A DNA stretch of 37,378 bases, taken from assembly GCF_023516615.1 (NCBI RefSeq), contig NZ_JAMGBF010000155.1:1-37378 (forward strand). Reading direction: 5' to 3'. Made by a program: the position numbers and the translations under genes. Below are positions 1 through 8,377 of the stretch, piece by piece. Origin of the DNA: Streptomyces panaciradicis (lineage in GTDB: Bacteria > Actinomycetota > Actinomycetes > Streptomycetales > Streptomycetaceae). The number at the start of each line of letters is the position of its first letter. Within the stretch, counting starts at the first letter, position 1. Below the pieces are notes generated by a model. That model searched no databases. It had not been told where the DNA came from and saw only the letters and a program-made list of their open reading frames with translations.

Positions 1-255
1 GACATCCTGGACCGTTTCGAGGACGCCGTCCGGAACGCGACAGCAGGCGGCGCTTCACACGGAGTCTCCATCCAACTCGGCGGCTGCTCGAGCCCCTGGC
101 AGTTGGCACCGGACGAGGGCGACCTCGTTCTCCTGGCCCAGATCCACGGCCAGTCCATCGACTCAAACGTCTACACCCAGACCCTGATCGTCGGCACCCG
201 CGAGGACATCGCAGAGCGCCGGTACGAAGCCCTGGAATTCGAGCAACAAGTCTGA
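1..255 (+). CDS. C-terminal part of an unknown protein (cut by window edge)
   Basis: An open frame runs from the first base to a TGA, giving the last 84 residues of a protein whose start lies outside the window. Third codon positions are mostly G or C, so the frame is probably real. The fragment is acidic with a charged end (EFEQQV) and has no membrane segment, signal or motif that I recognise. No function can be given. Confidence 0.6.
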   Translation, partial: DILDRFEDAVRNATAGGASHGVSIQLGGCSSPWQLAPDEGDLVLLAQIHGQSIDSNVYTQTLIVGTREDIAERRYEALEFEQQV

Positions 256-745
256 GCGGTCACCAGCTTGTTCACCACTGCCCCGGCGGCGCAGGGCTGC
301 GGTGAGGGAGTACCGCTGGCCGGCGAGGCGAGAGTTCCCACACCGAAAAGAGGTGCACGTCCGCCAGCTCATGGCCGACGGGTGTACACGTCCGAGCCCG
401 GTGCCAGCGCGATGCCAACTCTGAAGGCATCTACTTGTCGAGAGCCAGGCAGATGCCCGGCAAACGCGGTCATGTCTCTGTCTCTGTCTCTGAGGCTGCC
501 AGGGTCTGCCGTGCTCCCTCTCCATGGGCAGCCGCACCTGGTCCGCCGTCCGCGCCGTCGGGATCTTCGCAGTCAACGTTCTCGCTTGGTCCGACTGACA
601 TGGGAGTAACGCCGCTTCGTGAGCAATGCTCTTCGGCTTGCCCAGTATCCTCGTTTTCCCACCGAAACCGCGGATGCCCCGACCTGAAGCAGATCGATCA
701 CCCCTGGGGCTCAGGCTGCAGTGCTGAAGCCTGGGTGGCGCCTCG
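256..745. other. Stretch without a convincing gene
   Basis: Overlapping open frames exist on both strands, but none combines a ribosome site, good codon bias and a recognisable product. A short simple repeat, GTCTCT three times, lies at about 475-492. I see nothing else here. Confidence 0.5.
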
Positions 746-976
746 TCAGGGAAGCCGCCTGAGCCACAACCTGGCAACACCGAAGGCGACGGCCGCCACG
801 GCTAGTCCTGTGAGGACCGTTGCCGTGTACGCCCAGTCGGGCGACAACTGCCTGAAGGGCTCGAACGTGACGTCGCGAGTGATGAGGAATGCTGCGACGG
901 CGGCGAACGTCGCCCCCGCTGACTGCTGAGTCCACCGTCCCGGTCTGTCCGAGCGAGGAGTGAAAGGTTCTGTCAC
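746..976 (-). CDS. Small putative membrane protein (76 aa)
   Basis: A GTG-started frame encodes a charged N-terminus followed by two hydrophobic stretches, about residues 20-33 and 50-68, and ends in a basic tail (RLWLRRLP). This is the layout of a two-helix inner-membrane microprotein with both ends inside. I do not recognise the family. No clear Shine-Dalgarno precedes the GTG. An in-frame alternative start is not obvious, and a longer overlapping frame uses another phase. Existence rests on the hydrophobic pattern and codon bias only. Confidence 0.45.
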   Translation of the reverse strand: MTEPFTPRSDRPGRWTQQSAGATFAAVAAFLITRDVTFEPFRQLSPDWAYTATVLTGLAVAAVAFGVARLWLRRLP

Positions 977-1553
977 GCATCCGTTGTACCGGCCCCGGTC
1001 CCACTGATCAATGGCGGCCGACCGAAGTGGCGCCCACCGCGGCGGCTTCGCCAGTGCCCCGACTCATCTCCGGCGCTCGAGCGCCGGAGGCTCCGCCGAC
1101 GCGCACCCCACAGCCTCGCCCTGCGTCAGGCTGAAACACACCTCACGCTGGGCCACACCGAGCAGGTCCACCACGTGCGCCGAGGCCTCCACGGCGACCT
1201 TCCCAACCGGCACGCCCAGATCGGCCCACCCGCGCTCTCCTCCCCGCCCAGTCCCGAGCCTCCGAGACGCCCCGAAGCCGCGCAGCGCACCCTGGACGTC
1301 CTTGCTCCGGCCTCCACCGAGCTCATTGCGCGCCCCTCCCGCGCCCGACTGCAGCGTCTGAACTGCCTTCTCGCCGCCCGCTCCGCGGACTTTGGGGCCG
1401 ATCCGTGGGAACGACTGCGCATCCTGGTCCGCCCGGTCCTCCAGCAGGCCAGCCGCTTTGTCCACACGAGGCTCGGCGGTGGCGCGGCAAGCGCCTCCTT
1501 CCCGCCCAGGTAGTTCGCGGGCTCCTCCACCTCGCCGCCGTGTCCTGAACGAC
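977..1553. other. Unresolved stretch, possibly decayed coding DNA
   Basis: Several frames are open on both strands because of the high GC. The best codon bias is on the plus strand at about 1290-1490 (residues such as LRILVRPVLQQASRF), but it has no credible start or family match. The region follows the 3' end of the SUKH-like gene, so remains of a toxin gene are conceivable but not shown. Confidence 0.35.
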
Positions 1554-2843
1554 TCAGTAGCCGTCCACCCCCAACTCTGTGATGCCGGCGTAGAGCCAGC
1601 TCCACACGGTGCCGGTCGGGGTGTCCCGGTCGGACAGGTCCGGGGCCAGTTCCGCCAGCTCCGCCAGGAAAAGTTCCGTGACCTCCTCCTGGCCGCCCTC
1701 CACCGGGTACGGGTGCCAGCAGGCGTTGCGGTAACGGTCGACGGCCTCCAGGACGCGGGTGAAGACGTCGAGGTCCGGTGCGAGCAGCACCAGCGAGCCG
1801 TCGTGACCGATGTGCACGGTGCCGTCGTGTCGGTGGAGGTACACCTCACCGTACTCGGTGTCACCGAAGGCGATCAGGTCCTCCGCGGCCACCCCGTCGG
1901 GCAGCACTGTGCCGGCCAGGTCTTCCCGAGCCGGGGGACGCATTGCGTCGACCGGGCGGCTCTCGTACTCGCCACTGTGGCAGACCCACCAGGTGGGCAG
2001 GCCGACGTCCCGCAGAAACCGCCTGCTGCCGGCGTGGGCAAGCCCCTCGGGCAGCTCCTCCTCGGGGATGCGTACGACGTGCTGCTTGCCGAAGGCCTCG
2101 TCGACCCGTGCCGCGGTCAGCGGCCCCGTCGGCCGCCGTACGGCGGGGGCGGGTCCCGGCGGCGGGCTCTCCGCCGACGAGGGGTCGATGCCCGCGTCGC
2201 GCGGCCAGTCCCGCAGCGTGTCGCCGTCCGTCTCCACGACCGCTATGCCGTGCACGCTCTCGATGAGATGACGGGTGCGGCCACCGTCGGTGACGAAGGC
2301 CTCGGCGCCCTCCCACTCCTCCGGGAGAGACAGATCGTGGTCGCACAAAGCCGCTCCCATGCCGGGTCCGCCGACAACGGGCGCGCCGATCAGCGCCGTC
2401 TCGTCCGCGACCGTCGCACGGCGGCCGGTCGCGGCGTCGAGCCAGAGCGGGCCGCGCTGGTCGGTGACCTCGATGAGCTCGCGTCCCCCGTCCAGGCACC
2501 GGCGCACCTGGAAGTAGTCGCCGTTCAGACTCGGGTGGGCGAGGAACCAGTTCGGCGGTCGCCACCACGCCCACATCGTCCGCCACGGCATGCCAGGAGC
2601 GGCCGCCGAGATGCGTTCGGCGTACCCGTGGTGACCGGTCGCCTTCGCCGCGAAGTGCAGCCAGGAGGCGAACTCGCGGGAACTCACCTCCCCGCCCCCG
2701 AAGATCGCCTCCGCCTGCAGGAAGACCTCGCCACCGACGCTGCTCGCCCGGTCGCTGTCCTCAAGGTGACCACGCAGAACCGCACGGTCGGCAGTCGACA
2801 GCCGTGCGGGATCGGCCAGGACTTGGTCAAGATCGCTGTTCAT
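1554..2843 (-). CDS. SUKH-4-type immunity protein
   Basis: A 429-residue soluble protein with the look of the actinobacterial SUKH-4 family. These proteins are immunity partners of polymorphic or contact-dependent toxins, often nucleases or deaminases, and act in the cytoplasm. The C-terminal half carries the typical layout: a FLRDVGLPTW element about residue 280, then short beta-rich stretches (LIAFGDTEYGEVYLHRHDGTVH) and a closing helical part. The N-terminal half (residues 1-230) is a second region with Trp-rich segments (MWAWWRPPNWF). The ATG start lacks a strong ribosome site. No toxin gene lies next to it in this window, so it may be an orphan immunity gene. The family call comes from memory of the motif pattern. 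Confidence 0.65.
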   Translation of the reverse strand: MNSDLDQVLADPARLSTADRAVLRGHLEDSDRASSVGGEVFLQAEAIFGGGEVSSREFASWLHFAAKATGHHGYAERISAAAPGMPWRTMWAWWRPPNWFLAHPSLNGDYFQVRRCLDGGRELIEVTDQRGPLWLDAATGRRATVADETALIGAPVVGGPGMGAALCDHDLSLPEEWEGAEAFVTDGGRTRHLIESVHGIAVVETDGDTLRDWPRDAGIDPSSAESPPPGPAPAVRRPTGPLTAARVDEAFGKQHVVRIPEEELPEGLAHAGSRRFLRDVGLPTWWVCHSGEYESRPVDAMRPPAREDLAGTVLPDGVAAEDLIAFGDTEYGEVYLHRHDGTVHIGHDGSLVLLAPDLDVFTRVLEAVDRYRNACWHPYPVEGGQEEVTELFLAELAELAPDLSDRDTPTGTVWSWLYAGITELGVDGY

Positions 2844-3022
2844 GAGGTCATGCTGCCAGCCTCCGCCGACAACCGGCGTGGAACGTCAGTCCGTCGTCGA
2901 GGAAACCGCCGTGCTCGGCGGAGTGGCGTCGCCGAGACGGCTGCGCCCGTGCTCCGCTCGGCAACTCCCCCTATGGGCCCCCTCATCTCGGCCCTCCCGC
3001 CCAGAAGACGACCGGCCGACAA

Positions 3023-3045
3023 CCCCGCCGCGGATTACAGCGGGG
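3023..3045 (-). terminator. Candidate hairpin terminator after the 3051-3668 gene
   Basis: CCCCGC and GCGGGG flank an 11-base loop, 6 bases beyond the stop codon at 3051. No T-run follows, as is usual in Streptomyces. Confidence 0.4.
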
Positions 3046-3050
3046 TGCCG

Positions 3051-3668
3051 TCAGGGGTGGTCGGCGCAGCACGGGGTCGGGTCGGGAACCTCGAAGGGCG
3101 CGAGGGTGCCTCCCGCCGCCGGAACGAGGGCGAGGGTCAGGTCCCCGGCTCGCCACTCGGGCCGTACGTGGCCACGAGTGAGTACTGGTGTGGTCACGGC
3201 GGGAGTCTCCGCCGCCGGCATGCCCACCACGACGAGCCGCTCGATCGCGGTCAGGTCCAGAAGGGCCGCGGTGGTGACCGTGCCGGTGAGGTGTTCGACG
3301 CCCGGATAGAGCACCGCTCGTCCGCCCTCGCGGCGTGCGTGTTCCCGGGCGGCCAGCGCCGCCGTGTGCGTCAGTGGCTGGGATCCGTAGACGTCATCGG
3401 CCAGCACAGCACCGGCGTTCAGCTCCGCCAAGGCGGCGATGTGCGCCCACGCTGCACGGGCCGCTTCGGTGTCGGGCAGGGCGAGGGAGACGGCCGTACC
3501 TCTGCGTTCGTCGGTACGGATGAGGTGGGTGCAGGCGATCGTGCCGGAGGGCAGGCCGAGCCGGTCCGCCAGGTCATGGATCAGGTGGTCGGCCTCGCGC
3601 AGGCTCACCGTGCCGGCGTCGACCCCGATGACGGAGTGGACGCCGGGCGCGTCGTCAGCGATGTTCAC
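3051..3668 (-). CDS. Unknown protein coupled to the PHP gene (205 aa)
   Basis: Start chosen at the GTG at 3668 because it overlaps the TGA of the upstream PHP gene in a GTGA arrangement, a classic sign of translational coupling. A longer frame to 3716 would intrude further into the PHP gene. The protein is soluble, Ala-rich and alternates hydrophobic strands with helices (for example IERLVVVGMPAAE, GVHSVIGVDAG), and ends CCADHP. I do not recognise a family. Its coupling to a Tat-exported metallohydrolase suggests a linked role, but nothing in the sequence says which. Confidence 0.7.
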   Translation of the reverse strand: MNIADDAPGVHSVIGVDAGTVSLREADHLIHDLADRLGLPSGTIACTHLIRTDERRGTAVSLALPDTEAARAAWAHIAALAELNAGAVLADDVYGSQPLTHTAALAAREHARREGGRAVLYPGVEHLTGTVTTAALLDLTAIERLVVVGMPAAETPAVTTPVLTRGHVRPEWRAGDLTLALVPAAGGTLAPFEVPDPTPCCADHP

Positions 3669-5365
3669 GCGGGCAGGACCCACATGGGGTTGGAGTAGAA
3701 CCACAGGTCCTTCCACGGGTCCGCGTCGCCGAGGACGTCCATGGCCGGACCCGCGGGATCGACCGCGGCGCCGTTGAGGCCCACAGCGCTGCGGTTGCCG
3801 TCGGTTCCGCGCAGGCGTACGTAGACCGGCTTGTCGACCCGGCCGAGCGAGTACGTCAGCCGTACGGAACCAGTGGCCTTGTTCACCTCGAAGGACTTCA
3901 CAACCTTGGTGTTCGGCGCGCTGAAGGCGTCCTTGTCGGACACCGGGCTGGTGACGTCACCCTGGATGACGTCCACGCGGGCCAATTGCGGCACGAACTG
4001 GGCCCAGTTGGGGCCGTTCGCCAGACTGATCTCGACGATCAGGTCGACGTTGCTGCCGCGGCGGACGTGCAGTGCGTCGCCCAGGGTCACCCTTCGGCCG
4101 CCGGAGCGCAGCTGGGCGTCGAGGCCGCTGATGAGTCCGCCGTGGTCGACCCAGACGCGGCCGGCGCGAATGCCGTCCATGACCGCCTTGTAGGAGAAGG
4201 AGGCGGCACCGACGTGGGTGCGGGAGTACTGGCCGGGCCAGAAGTCGCCGTCGGCAAGGTTGAGGCCGCCACCGTAGACGGGGTCGTTGTAGCGGCCGTT
4301 GCCGTTGAAGTCGCTGTTGGGGCCGCGCACAGCGGTGTCGGCGTAGACGTTGTGGGAGTCGGAGTTGGCGGTGATCCACCAGGGCTTACCCTCGGCGAGC
4401 AGGCTGTCCCACAGGCCTCCGACAGTGGCCGTCATCCAGTCGAAGCCGCCCCAGGTGCGGTAGCTCTCCAGGGGGTAGCCGCCGAAGGAGTCGGCGCTGG
4501 GGCTGTTGTCGTAGTAGCCACGGCCGGAACCGGGGCCCTGCGGCGCCTTGATGCCGGCGGCCTGGTGGCCGGGGGCACCCTCCATGCCGACCGCGATGGT
4601 GGGCTGGGCGTCGCGCCAGCCACGGATCTCGTGCGGGGAGTCGATGCCCTTGCGCGCGGGGTGGTTGGCGAGGAACAGGATGTCCCTGACCTTACGGCGC
4701 TGGACCTGCTCGGCAAGGAAGTTGACGCCCGCGATGGCAAGCGCCTCGTTCGCCGCGGTGCCGGCGGTGGCCCCCTTGACCGCGCCGTCGAAGGAGTTCT
4801 CGAACTCCTTGAGCACCGCGACCTCGTTCTTGCCCGGGTGGACGAAGACAGTGCCGTGCTCGGCGGCCGGAATGTTCCATTCCAGGCCCTGGAAGACGAG
4901 CGTGTCATCGATCTGGTCGCGGGCCGCGACGATGTCCGGGTTGACCTTCTCCACCCCGATCTTGGCATGGGTCTCGCTGCCGTGGTCGGTGATGACCATC
5001 CAGTCCAAACCGTGCGCGTTGGCCTGCCGTACGTGGTCGATGACGCGGTACTTGGCGTCCGAGCTGTACTGCGTGTGGATGTGATGGTCGCCCGCGAGCC
5101 ACAGGTAGCCGCCGGAGCGGTCGTCGTGGGAGCCCACCGCAGCGGGTACGGCGGCTGCGGCCTGGCCCGCACCGCCCAGGACGCTGCCGGCCGCGAGGCC
5201 CGCGCCGAGGAGTCCGGTGCGGCGCAGCATGGAGCGCCGCGAGAGCTGGCTGGGGGTCAACTCCTCGTCAGGGACCGACATGTCGAGGGCGGGCGGCAGC
5301 GAGGAGGACTCGCGGCTGTCGTGGTGGTGATGGTGACCGTGATCGTGTCTGTGGCCGTGACTCAT
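3665..5365 (-). CDS. Tat-exported PHP-domain metallohydrolase (CehA/McbA-like)
   Basis: The 566-residue protein starts at the ATG at 5365, with GGAG six bases upstream. Residues 3-15 contain nine histidines. A twin-arginine signal follows (LSRRSMLRRTGLLGAG, residues 41-56) and then a hydrophobic Ala/Gly stretch to about 74, so the enzyme should act outside the membrane. The mature part has PHP metal-site signatures: DHHIHTQYS at about 93-101, VITDHGSE shortly after, LANHPAR in the middle and NSDSH further on. The PHP family hydrolyses phosphoesters or related bonds with bound metals, and CehA/McbA members hydrolyse carbamates. The substrate cannot be read from sequence. The C-terminal third is beta-rich. 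The stop overlaps the next gene by four bases. Confidence 0.85.
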   Translation of the reverse strand: MSHGHRHDHGHHHHHDSRESSSLPPALDMSVPDEELTPSQLSRRSMLRRTGLLGAGLAAGSVLGGAGQAAAAVPAAVGSHDDRSGGYLWLAGDHHIHTQYSSDAKYRVIDHVRQANAHGLDWMVITDHGSETHAKIGVEKVNPDIVAARDQIDDTLVFQGLEWNIPAAEHGTVFVHPGKNEVAVLKEFENSFDGAVKGATAGTAANEALAIAGVNFLAEQVQRRKVRDILFLANHPARKGIDSPHEIRGWRDAQPTIAVGMEGAPGHQAAGIKAPQGPGSGRGYYDNSPSADSFGGYPLESYRTWGGFDWMTATVGGLWDSLLAEGKPWWITANSDSHNVYADTAVRGPNSDFNGNGRYNDPVYGGGLNLADGDFWPGQYSRTHVGAASFSYKAVMDGIRAGRVWVDHGGLISGLDAQLRSGGRRVTLGDALHVRRGSNVDLIVEISLANGPNWAQFVPQLARVDVIQGDVTSPVSDKDAFSAPNTKVVKSFEVNKATGSVRLTYSLGRVDKPVYVRLRGTDGNRSAVGLNGAAVDPAGPAMDVLGDADPWKDLWFYSNPMWVLPA

Positions 5366-5685
5366 GCTCAACTCCGGCGGACGGCAGAAAGGTACACGCG
5401 TGGGACGTGCAGATTCTGAGCAGGCCGGATGAACGGCGGGCATCTGGGCGGTGGGGGGTCGCCGAACGGCTGATGTGTGGTGAGGGCGTTGGCGGTCCCT
5501 GGGCGGCCAGTGGGCACTTGGGTCCTGCCCCTCTTCACAGTGGTTGCGCTCGCGGCAGTCGTGCTCGATGCGCCGGCGCATCCTGCCGAAGCTGACCGGT
5601 CGGCCAGACGGGCTGGCTGGAGTGCATCAGCGCCTTCAACCCCCCGGAACGCCCACGGAACCTCGCGCCACTCCGGCGGGCGCAG
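5366..5685. other. Intergenic stretch upstream of the PHP gene
   Basis: This lies between the PHP start and the terminator of the beta-propeller gene. It should carry the PHP promoter. I find no convincing gene and no clean -35/-10 pair. Confidence 0.45.
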
Positions 5686-5714
5686 GAGGCGGGCGGGGCG
5701 TCGCCGCCCGCCTC
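5686..5714 (-). terminator. Terminator hairpin of the beta-propeller gene
   Basis: GAGGCGGGCGG and its exact reverse complement CCGCCCGCCTC form an 11-bp stem with a 7-base loop, starting 16 bases beyond the stop codon of the minus-strand gene. Confidence 0.75.
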
Positions 5715-5729
5715 GACGGGACCGTCGGG

Positions 5730-6773
5730 TCAGACGTCCATCACGTGCAGGGTGAGCGCGACGCCGTACTTCCCGGTCAAGGCGAACAGCCGGCTGCCGT
5801 CCGGGGACCAGGCCAAGCCGTGCGGACGCAGGCTCAGGCCGCTGCCCGGGTCGAGGTCGACGATCTGCGAGGGCGCGTCAGCGCCCGCGGGGAACAGGTA
5901 GACGTCGGGGCCGTAGGAGTTGTCGATGCCGGCAGCGACGGTGCCGTCAGGTGCGACAGCGACCGCGTCCGGGTAGGCGTTCGTGGGGTAGATGTGCTCC
6001 ACCGACAGGTCCGCGAGACGGAAGGCCAGGTGGTGGTACGGCGCACCACTCACCGCGAACAGTGTCCGCCCGTCGGGCGACAGCGCCAGGTCACCGACGT
6101 CGGAGATGCCACCGGGGTTGTTCTGCGTGGTGCGCACGACAGGGGTCCCGGACGTCACGTCGTACACGGTGACCGTGCCCGCGGTCGACTTCTGATCGGC
6201 GGCGATCACCAGACCCGGCGCGCTGGGGGCGGACACCAGCATCGGCGGCCCGGGCCAGGTGCCCTCCGGGAGTTGGGCCAGCCTCACCCGGGGCTGGGCG
6301 CCCAAGGTGAGCGAGCCGAGGTTGCTCTCCCACTGGTCGCCGTAGGCGAACCAGAGCGTGCCGTCCACCCACGTCATGCGTAGCGGGGCGGTGCCGGCCC
6401 CGGTGGCGTAGCGCGCCGTCGTCCGGTAGGTGGCGGTGTCCACAGCGGCGATGGCGTCGCCACGGCTGAGCGCCACGTACAAGGTGCGGGCATCGGGGCT
6501 CAGCACCAGGTCGGCAGCACCCGGCAGGTCGGTGAGTGTCCGGGTGACGCGGCCGGCGAAGTCGGTGACCACGACGGAGCCGGTGACGATGTCGGCGATG
6601 TACAGCCGCTGGTGCACGGCGTCGACGGCCATGTCTGCGTGGTACTCGACCGGCAGGGTGGTGGTCGTGACCGCCGGGGCTGCCGTCGCGCCAGGCGCGG
6701 CGCCGACGACGGCGAACAGGGCTAGGAGTAAGGCACCGAGTAGGGCTCTGAGCCGGATGCGTCGCATACGCAC
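5730..6773 (-). CDS. Secreted YncE-like beta-propeller protein
   Basis: The 347-residue protein has a signal peptide (RLRALLGALLLALFAV, then APGATAAPA, cleavage near residue 32). A repeated beta-propeller follows, with blades marked by LSPDARTLYVAL, LSPDGRTLFAVS, VAPDGTVAAGI and WSPDGSRLFALT. This is the YncE/lactonase-like seven-blade fold, usually a binding scaffold or lactonase outside the cell. No catalytic assignment is possible. Two starts are possible, GTG at 6773 or ATG at 6767. GAGGAA lies 3 and 9 bases upstream respectively, so the ATG has the better spacing. It is shorter than Streptomyces relatives that carry an added Ig-like domain. A hairpin terminator follows the gene. Confidence 0.8.
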   Translation of the reverse strand: MRMRRIRLRALLGALLLALFAVVGAAPGATAAPAVTTTTLPVEYHADMAVDAVHQRLYIADIVTGSVVVTDFAGRVTRTLTDLPGAADLVLSPDARTLYVALSRGDAIAAVDTATYRTTARYATGAGTAPLRMTWVDGTLWFAYGDQWESNLGSLTLGAQPRVRLAQLPEGTWPGPPMLVSAPSAPGLVIAADQKSTAGTVTVYDVTSGTPVVRTTQNNPGGISDVGDLALSPDGRTLFAVSGAPYHHLAFRLADLSVEHIYPTNAYPDAVAVAPDGTVAAGIDNSYGPDVYLFPAGADAPSQIVDLDPGSGLSLRPHGLAWSPDGSRLFALTGKYGVALTLHVMDV

Positions 6774-7120
6774 GTCTTCCTCACGTACGAGCGCCCCCCG
6801 CGGGCGCGATCGGCAGGGATCAAGCGTTGCGACGTCTGCCCCTTCGCGGCAGGTCCATGCTCAATCGGCCAACGGACGAGCCCGAAGACGGTTCTCGTGC
6901 CGGTGAGACGTGCCATCAGGTCCGCCATGGCAAGGTAGTTCATGGCTTCGCACCGGGCCACGAGGGTCTCCTACGTGAGAGCCGGATGGCGCTCGCTTCC
7001 TCGACCAAGCCGCGGCGTTTACAGATGAACAACTGCGCTTTCCGAATGGCCGTCAACCAGCGCGTCACGCGGCTTGAGTGTCCCTTCCCGACCGGGGCGA
7101 TCGACGCGTATCGTCCCGAC
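6774..7120. other. Divergent intergenic region
   Basis: This stretch lies between the 5' ends of the beta-propeller gene and the small gene at 7121, so it should hold both promoters. TTGAGT at 7074-7079 is 29 bases from the candidate -10 at 7109, too far to be its partner. I see no gene. Confidence 0.5.
7109..7114 (+). promoter_or_regulatory. Candidate -10 box giving a leaderless mRNA
   Basis: TATCGT ends six bases before the ATG at 7121, which is about where transcription would begin. No Shine-Dalgarno is present, so the gene may be translated from a leaderless transcript. No good -35 is visible at 17 bases. Confidence 0.4.
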
Positions 7121-7498
7121 ATGGACACCACCGTCTCCCCCCGCGTCCTTGTCATCGGGCTTGATCCGTATCGGTTGCCCGGGCCGTGGGACCCTGAGCC
7201 GGTAGCCGAGGCGATCAAGGCGGGACTGGCCAAGTTCGCCGAACATGACGTGTCCGTCGAGACCTGCCTCATCGGCCTTGATGGAAGTGACGACGTAGAA
7301 GTGGTCGTCGGGAATGCCCTGCGAGCTCATCCGTGGGAGTGCGTCACCGTCGGCGGTGGTCTGCGGCACTCAGACGATCAAGTGGAACTCCTCGAACAAG
7401 TCGTCAACCTGGTGCGGCGGCACGCCCCGCAGGCGGCAATCGCGTTCAACACCACCCCAGCCACCACCTACGAGGCCGCTGCCCGTTGGATCGAGTGA
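7121..7498 (+). CDS. Conserved small Streptomyces protein of unknown function (125 aa)
   Basis: Start chosen at ATG 7121, where the sequence becomes protein-like (SPRVLVIGLDPYRLPGPWDP). The frame is open further upstream, but that part has poor codon bias. The protein alternates strands and helices in a Rossmann-like pattern: VLVIGLDP at the start, VEVVVGNAL in the middle, ECVTVGGGLRHSDDQVELLEQVVNLV later, and FNTTPATTYEAAARW near the end. It resembles a group of uncharacterised Streptomyces proteins in which the GGGLRH segment is typical. Function is unknown. A possible -10 box lies directly upstream. Confidence 0.75.
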   Translation: MDTTVSPRVLVIGLDPYRLPGPWDPEPVAEAIKAGLAKFAEHDVSVETCLIGLDGSDDVEVVVGNALRAHPWECVTVGGGLRHSDDQVELLEQVVNLVRRHAPQAAIAFNTTPATTYEAAARWIE

Positions 7499-7603
7499 CG
7501 GCAACAAACTCGGCAGCTCGAGTCATCTCCCGACTCCTCCCCTTCCCTGTCCGGGACTTACTGGCCCTAACAAAGTCTCGCTCGCGGCTCCGGCGCGGGG
7601 AGC

Positions 7604-7867
7604 ATGACCAACCACGCCCTGTTCGTCGCCACCGCCCAACCGCTGGAACATCGGCTCCTTTTTGAGCGCTTTCTGTCCGAGCGGCGCACCTCGCTGCCGG
7701 ATATCGACCTGGACATGGAGTCCGCGCGCCGCTTGGAGGTCTACGACAAGATCTTCGAGCGGTTCGGACGGGACCGGGTGGCGGTGACGGGCATGCCCGA
7801 GACCTACCGGGCCCGGCACGCCCTGCGTTTCCCTGTCAAGTCCAGCGTGTTGAGGTACAGCTGGTAG
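7604..7867 (+). pseudogene. Fragment of a DNA polymerase III alpha (DnaE/DnaE2-type) gene
   Basis: About 65 residues match the palm region of bacterial DnaE-type polymerases: LLFERFLSERRTSLPDIDLDMES carries the PDIDLD motif with catalytic aspartates, followed by RFGRDRVAVTGMPETYRARHALR. A full DnaE2 is over 1000 residues. Here the similarity starts near residue 14 (PLEHRLLFERF) and stops abruptly after RARHALR, followed by unrelated residues and a stop. No further DnaE sequence is visible on either side. It is therefore a relic left by deletion or recombination, not a working gene. The ATG at 7604 may be chance. Confidence 0.75.
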
Positions 7868-7918
7868 ATCGGCGACGAGGCTGGCTGACGGACCCGGGCC
7901 TGCGCTCGGGATCGTTGC

Positions 7919-8332
7919 TCAGGACTCGTCGGAGAGGAAGTGCCCGGCGAGCGGGGTGCCGGCGAACTTCTTGTGCATCAGACGGGAGAAGAGCAGCAGC
8001 GAGTTGCGCGGCCGGTGGAGCACCGCAAGGTCCTGGGCCTGCCCCGCGGCGTTCCGGGTGACCGTGACGAGGACCTTCAGGGGCTCGCCCTGGATCGAGG
8101 ACTCATAGACCTCCAGGAATCCGTTGTCGCCGAAGTCGCCGGCGTAGCTGAAGTCCTGGAACTCGTACAGTTCGCGGGCTTTGACCACGATGGTCCGGAC
8201 CGTTTCCGCTCCGCGCGCCGTGCCGTTCATCGCGGCGCCCTCCAGTGTGGCGTCGTCGGCCAGGTGGTCCAGCCACCAGGGGTAGTAGCTCAGGCCTTGG
8301 CGGTCGGTGTCGCCGTGTTCCGTGTCTGTCAT
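7919..8332 (-). CDS. NTF2/SnoaL-like protein, last gene of the operon
   Basis: The 137-residue protein starts at ATG 8332 with AAGGAGA six bases upstream. It has the size and order of elements of the NTF2-like (SnoaL) cone fold: an N-terminal helix (YYPWWLDHLADDATLEG), then VRTIVVKARELYEFQDFSY, NGFLEVYESSI and LKVLVTVTRNAAGQAQDLAVLHRP strands. Such folds bind small hydrophobic molecules and serve as isomerases, cyclases or hydrolases. The substrate is unknown. It lies 45 bases after the barrel gene and is probably cotranscribed with it. Confidence 0.75.
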   Translation of the reverse strand: MTDTEHGDTDRQGLSYYPWWLDHLADDATLEGAAMNGTARGAETVRTIVVKARELYEFQDFSYAGDFGDNGFLEVYESSIQGEPLKVLVTVTRNAAGQAQDLAVLHRPRNSLLLFSRLMHKKFAGTPLAGHFLSDES

Positions 8333-8377
8333 GTCATGTCTCCTTGCTCCGGTAGAGGTGAGCGGGCTTGGGGGTGG

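Noticed and set aside
473..493. GTCTCT repeat as a regulatory element
   Set aside because: Three copies of a six-base word are too few to stand out.
2840..3022. 60-codon minus-strand frame upstream of the SUKH-like gene
   Set aside because: Arg-rich, without ribosome site, and overlapping the promoter and terminator region.
1392..3698. 768-codon plus-strand frame
   Set aside because: It is antisense to the SUKH-like and 205-residue genes, Arg/Pro/Gly-rich and without domain pattern. It is a GC-driven shadow.
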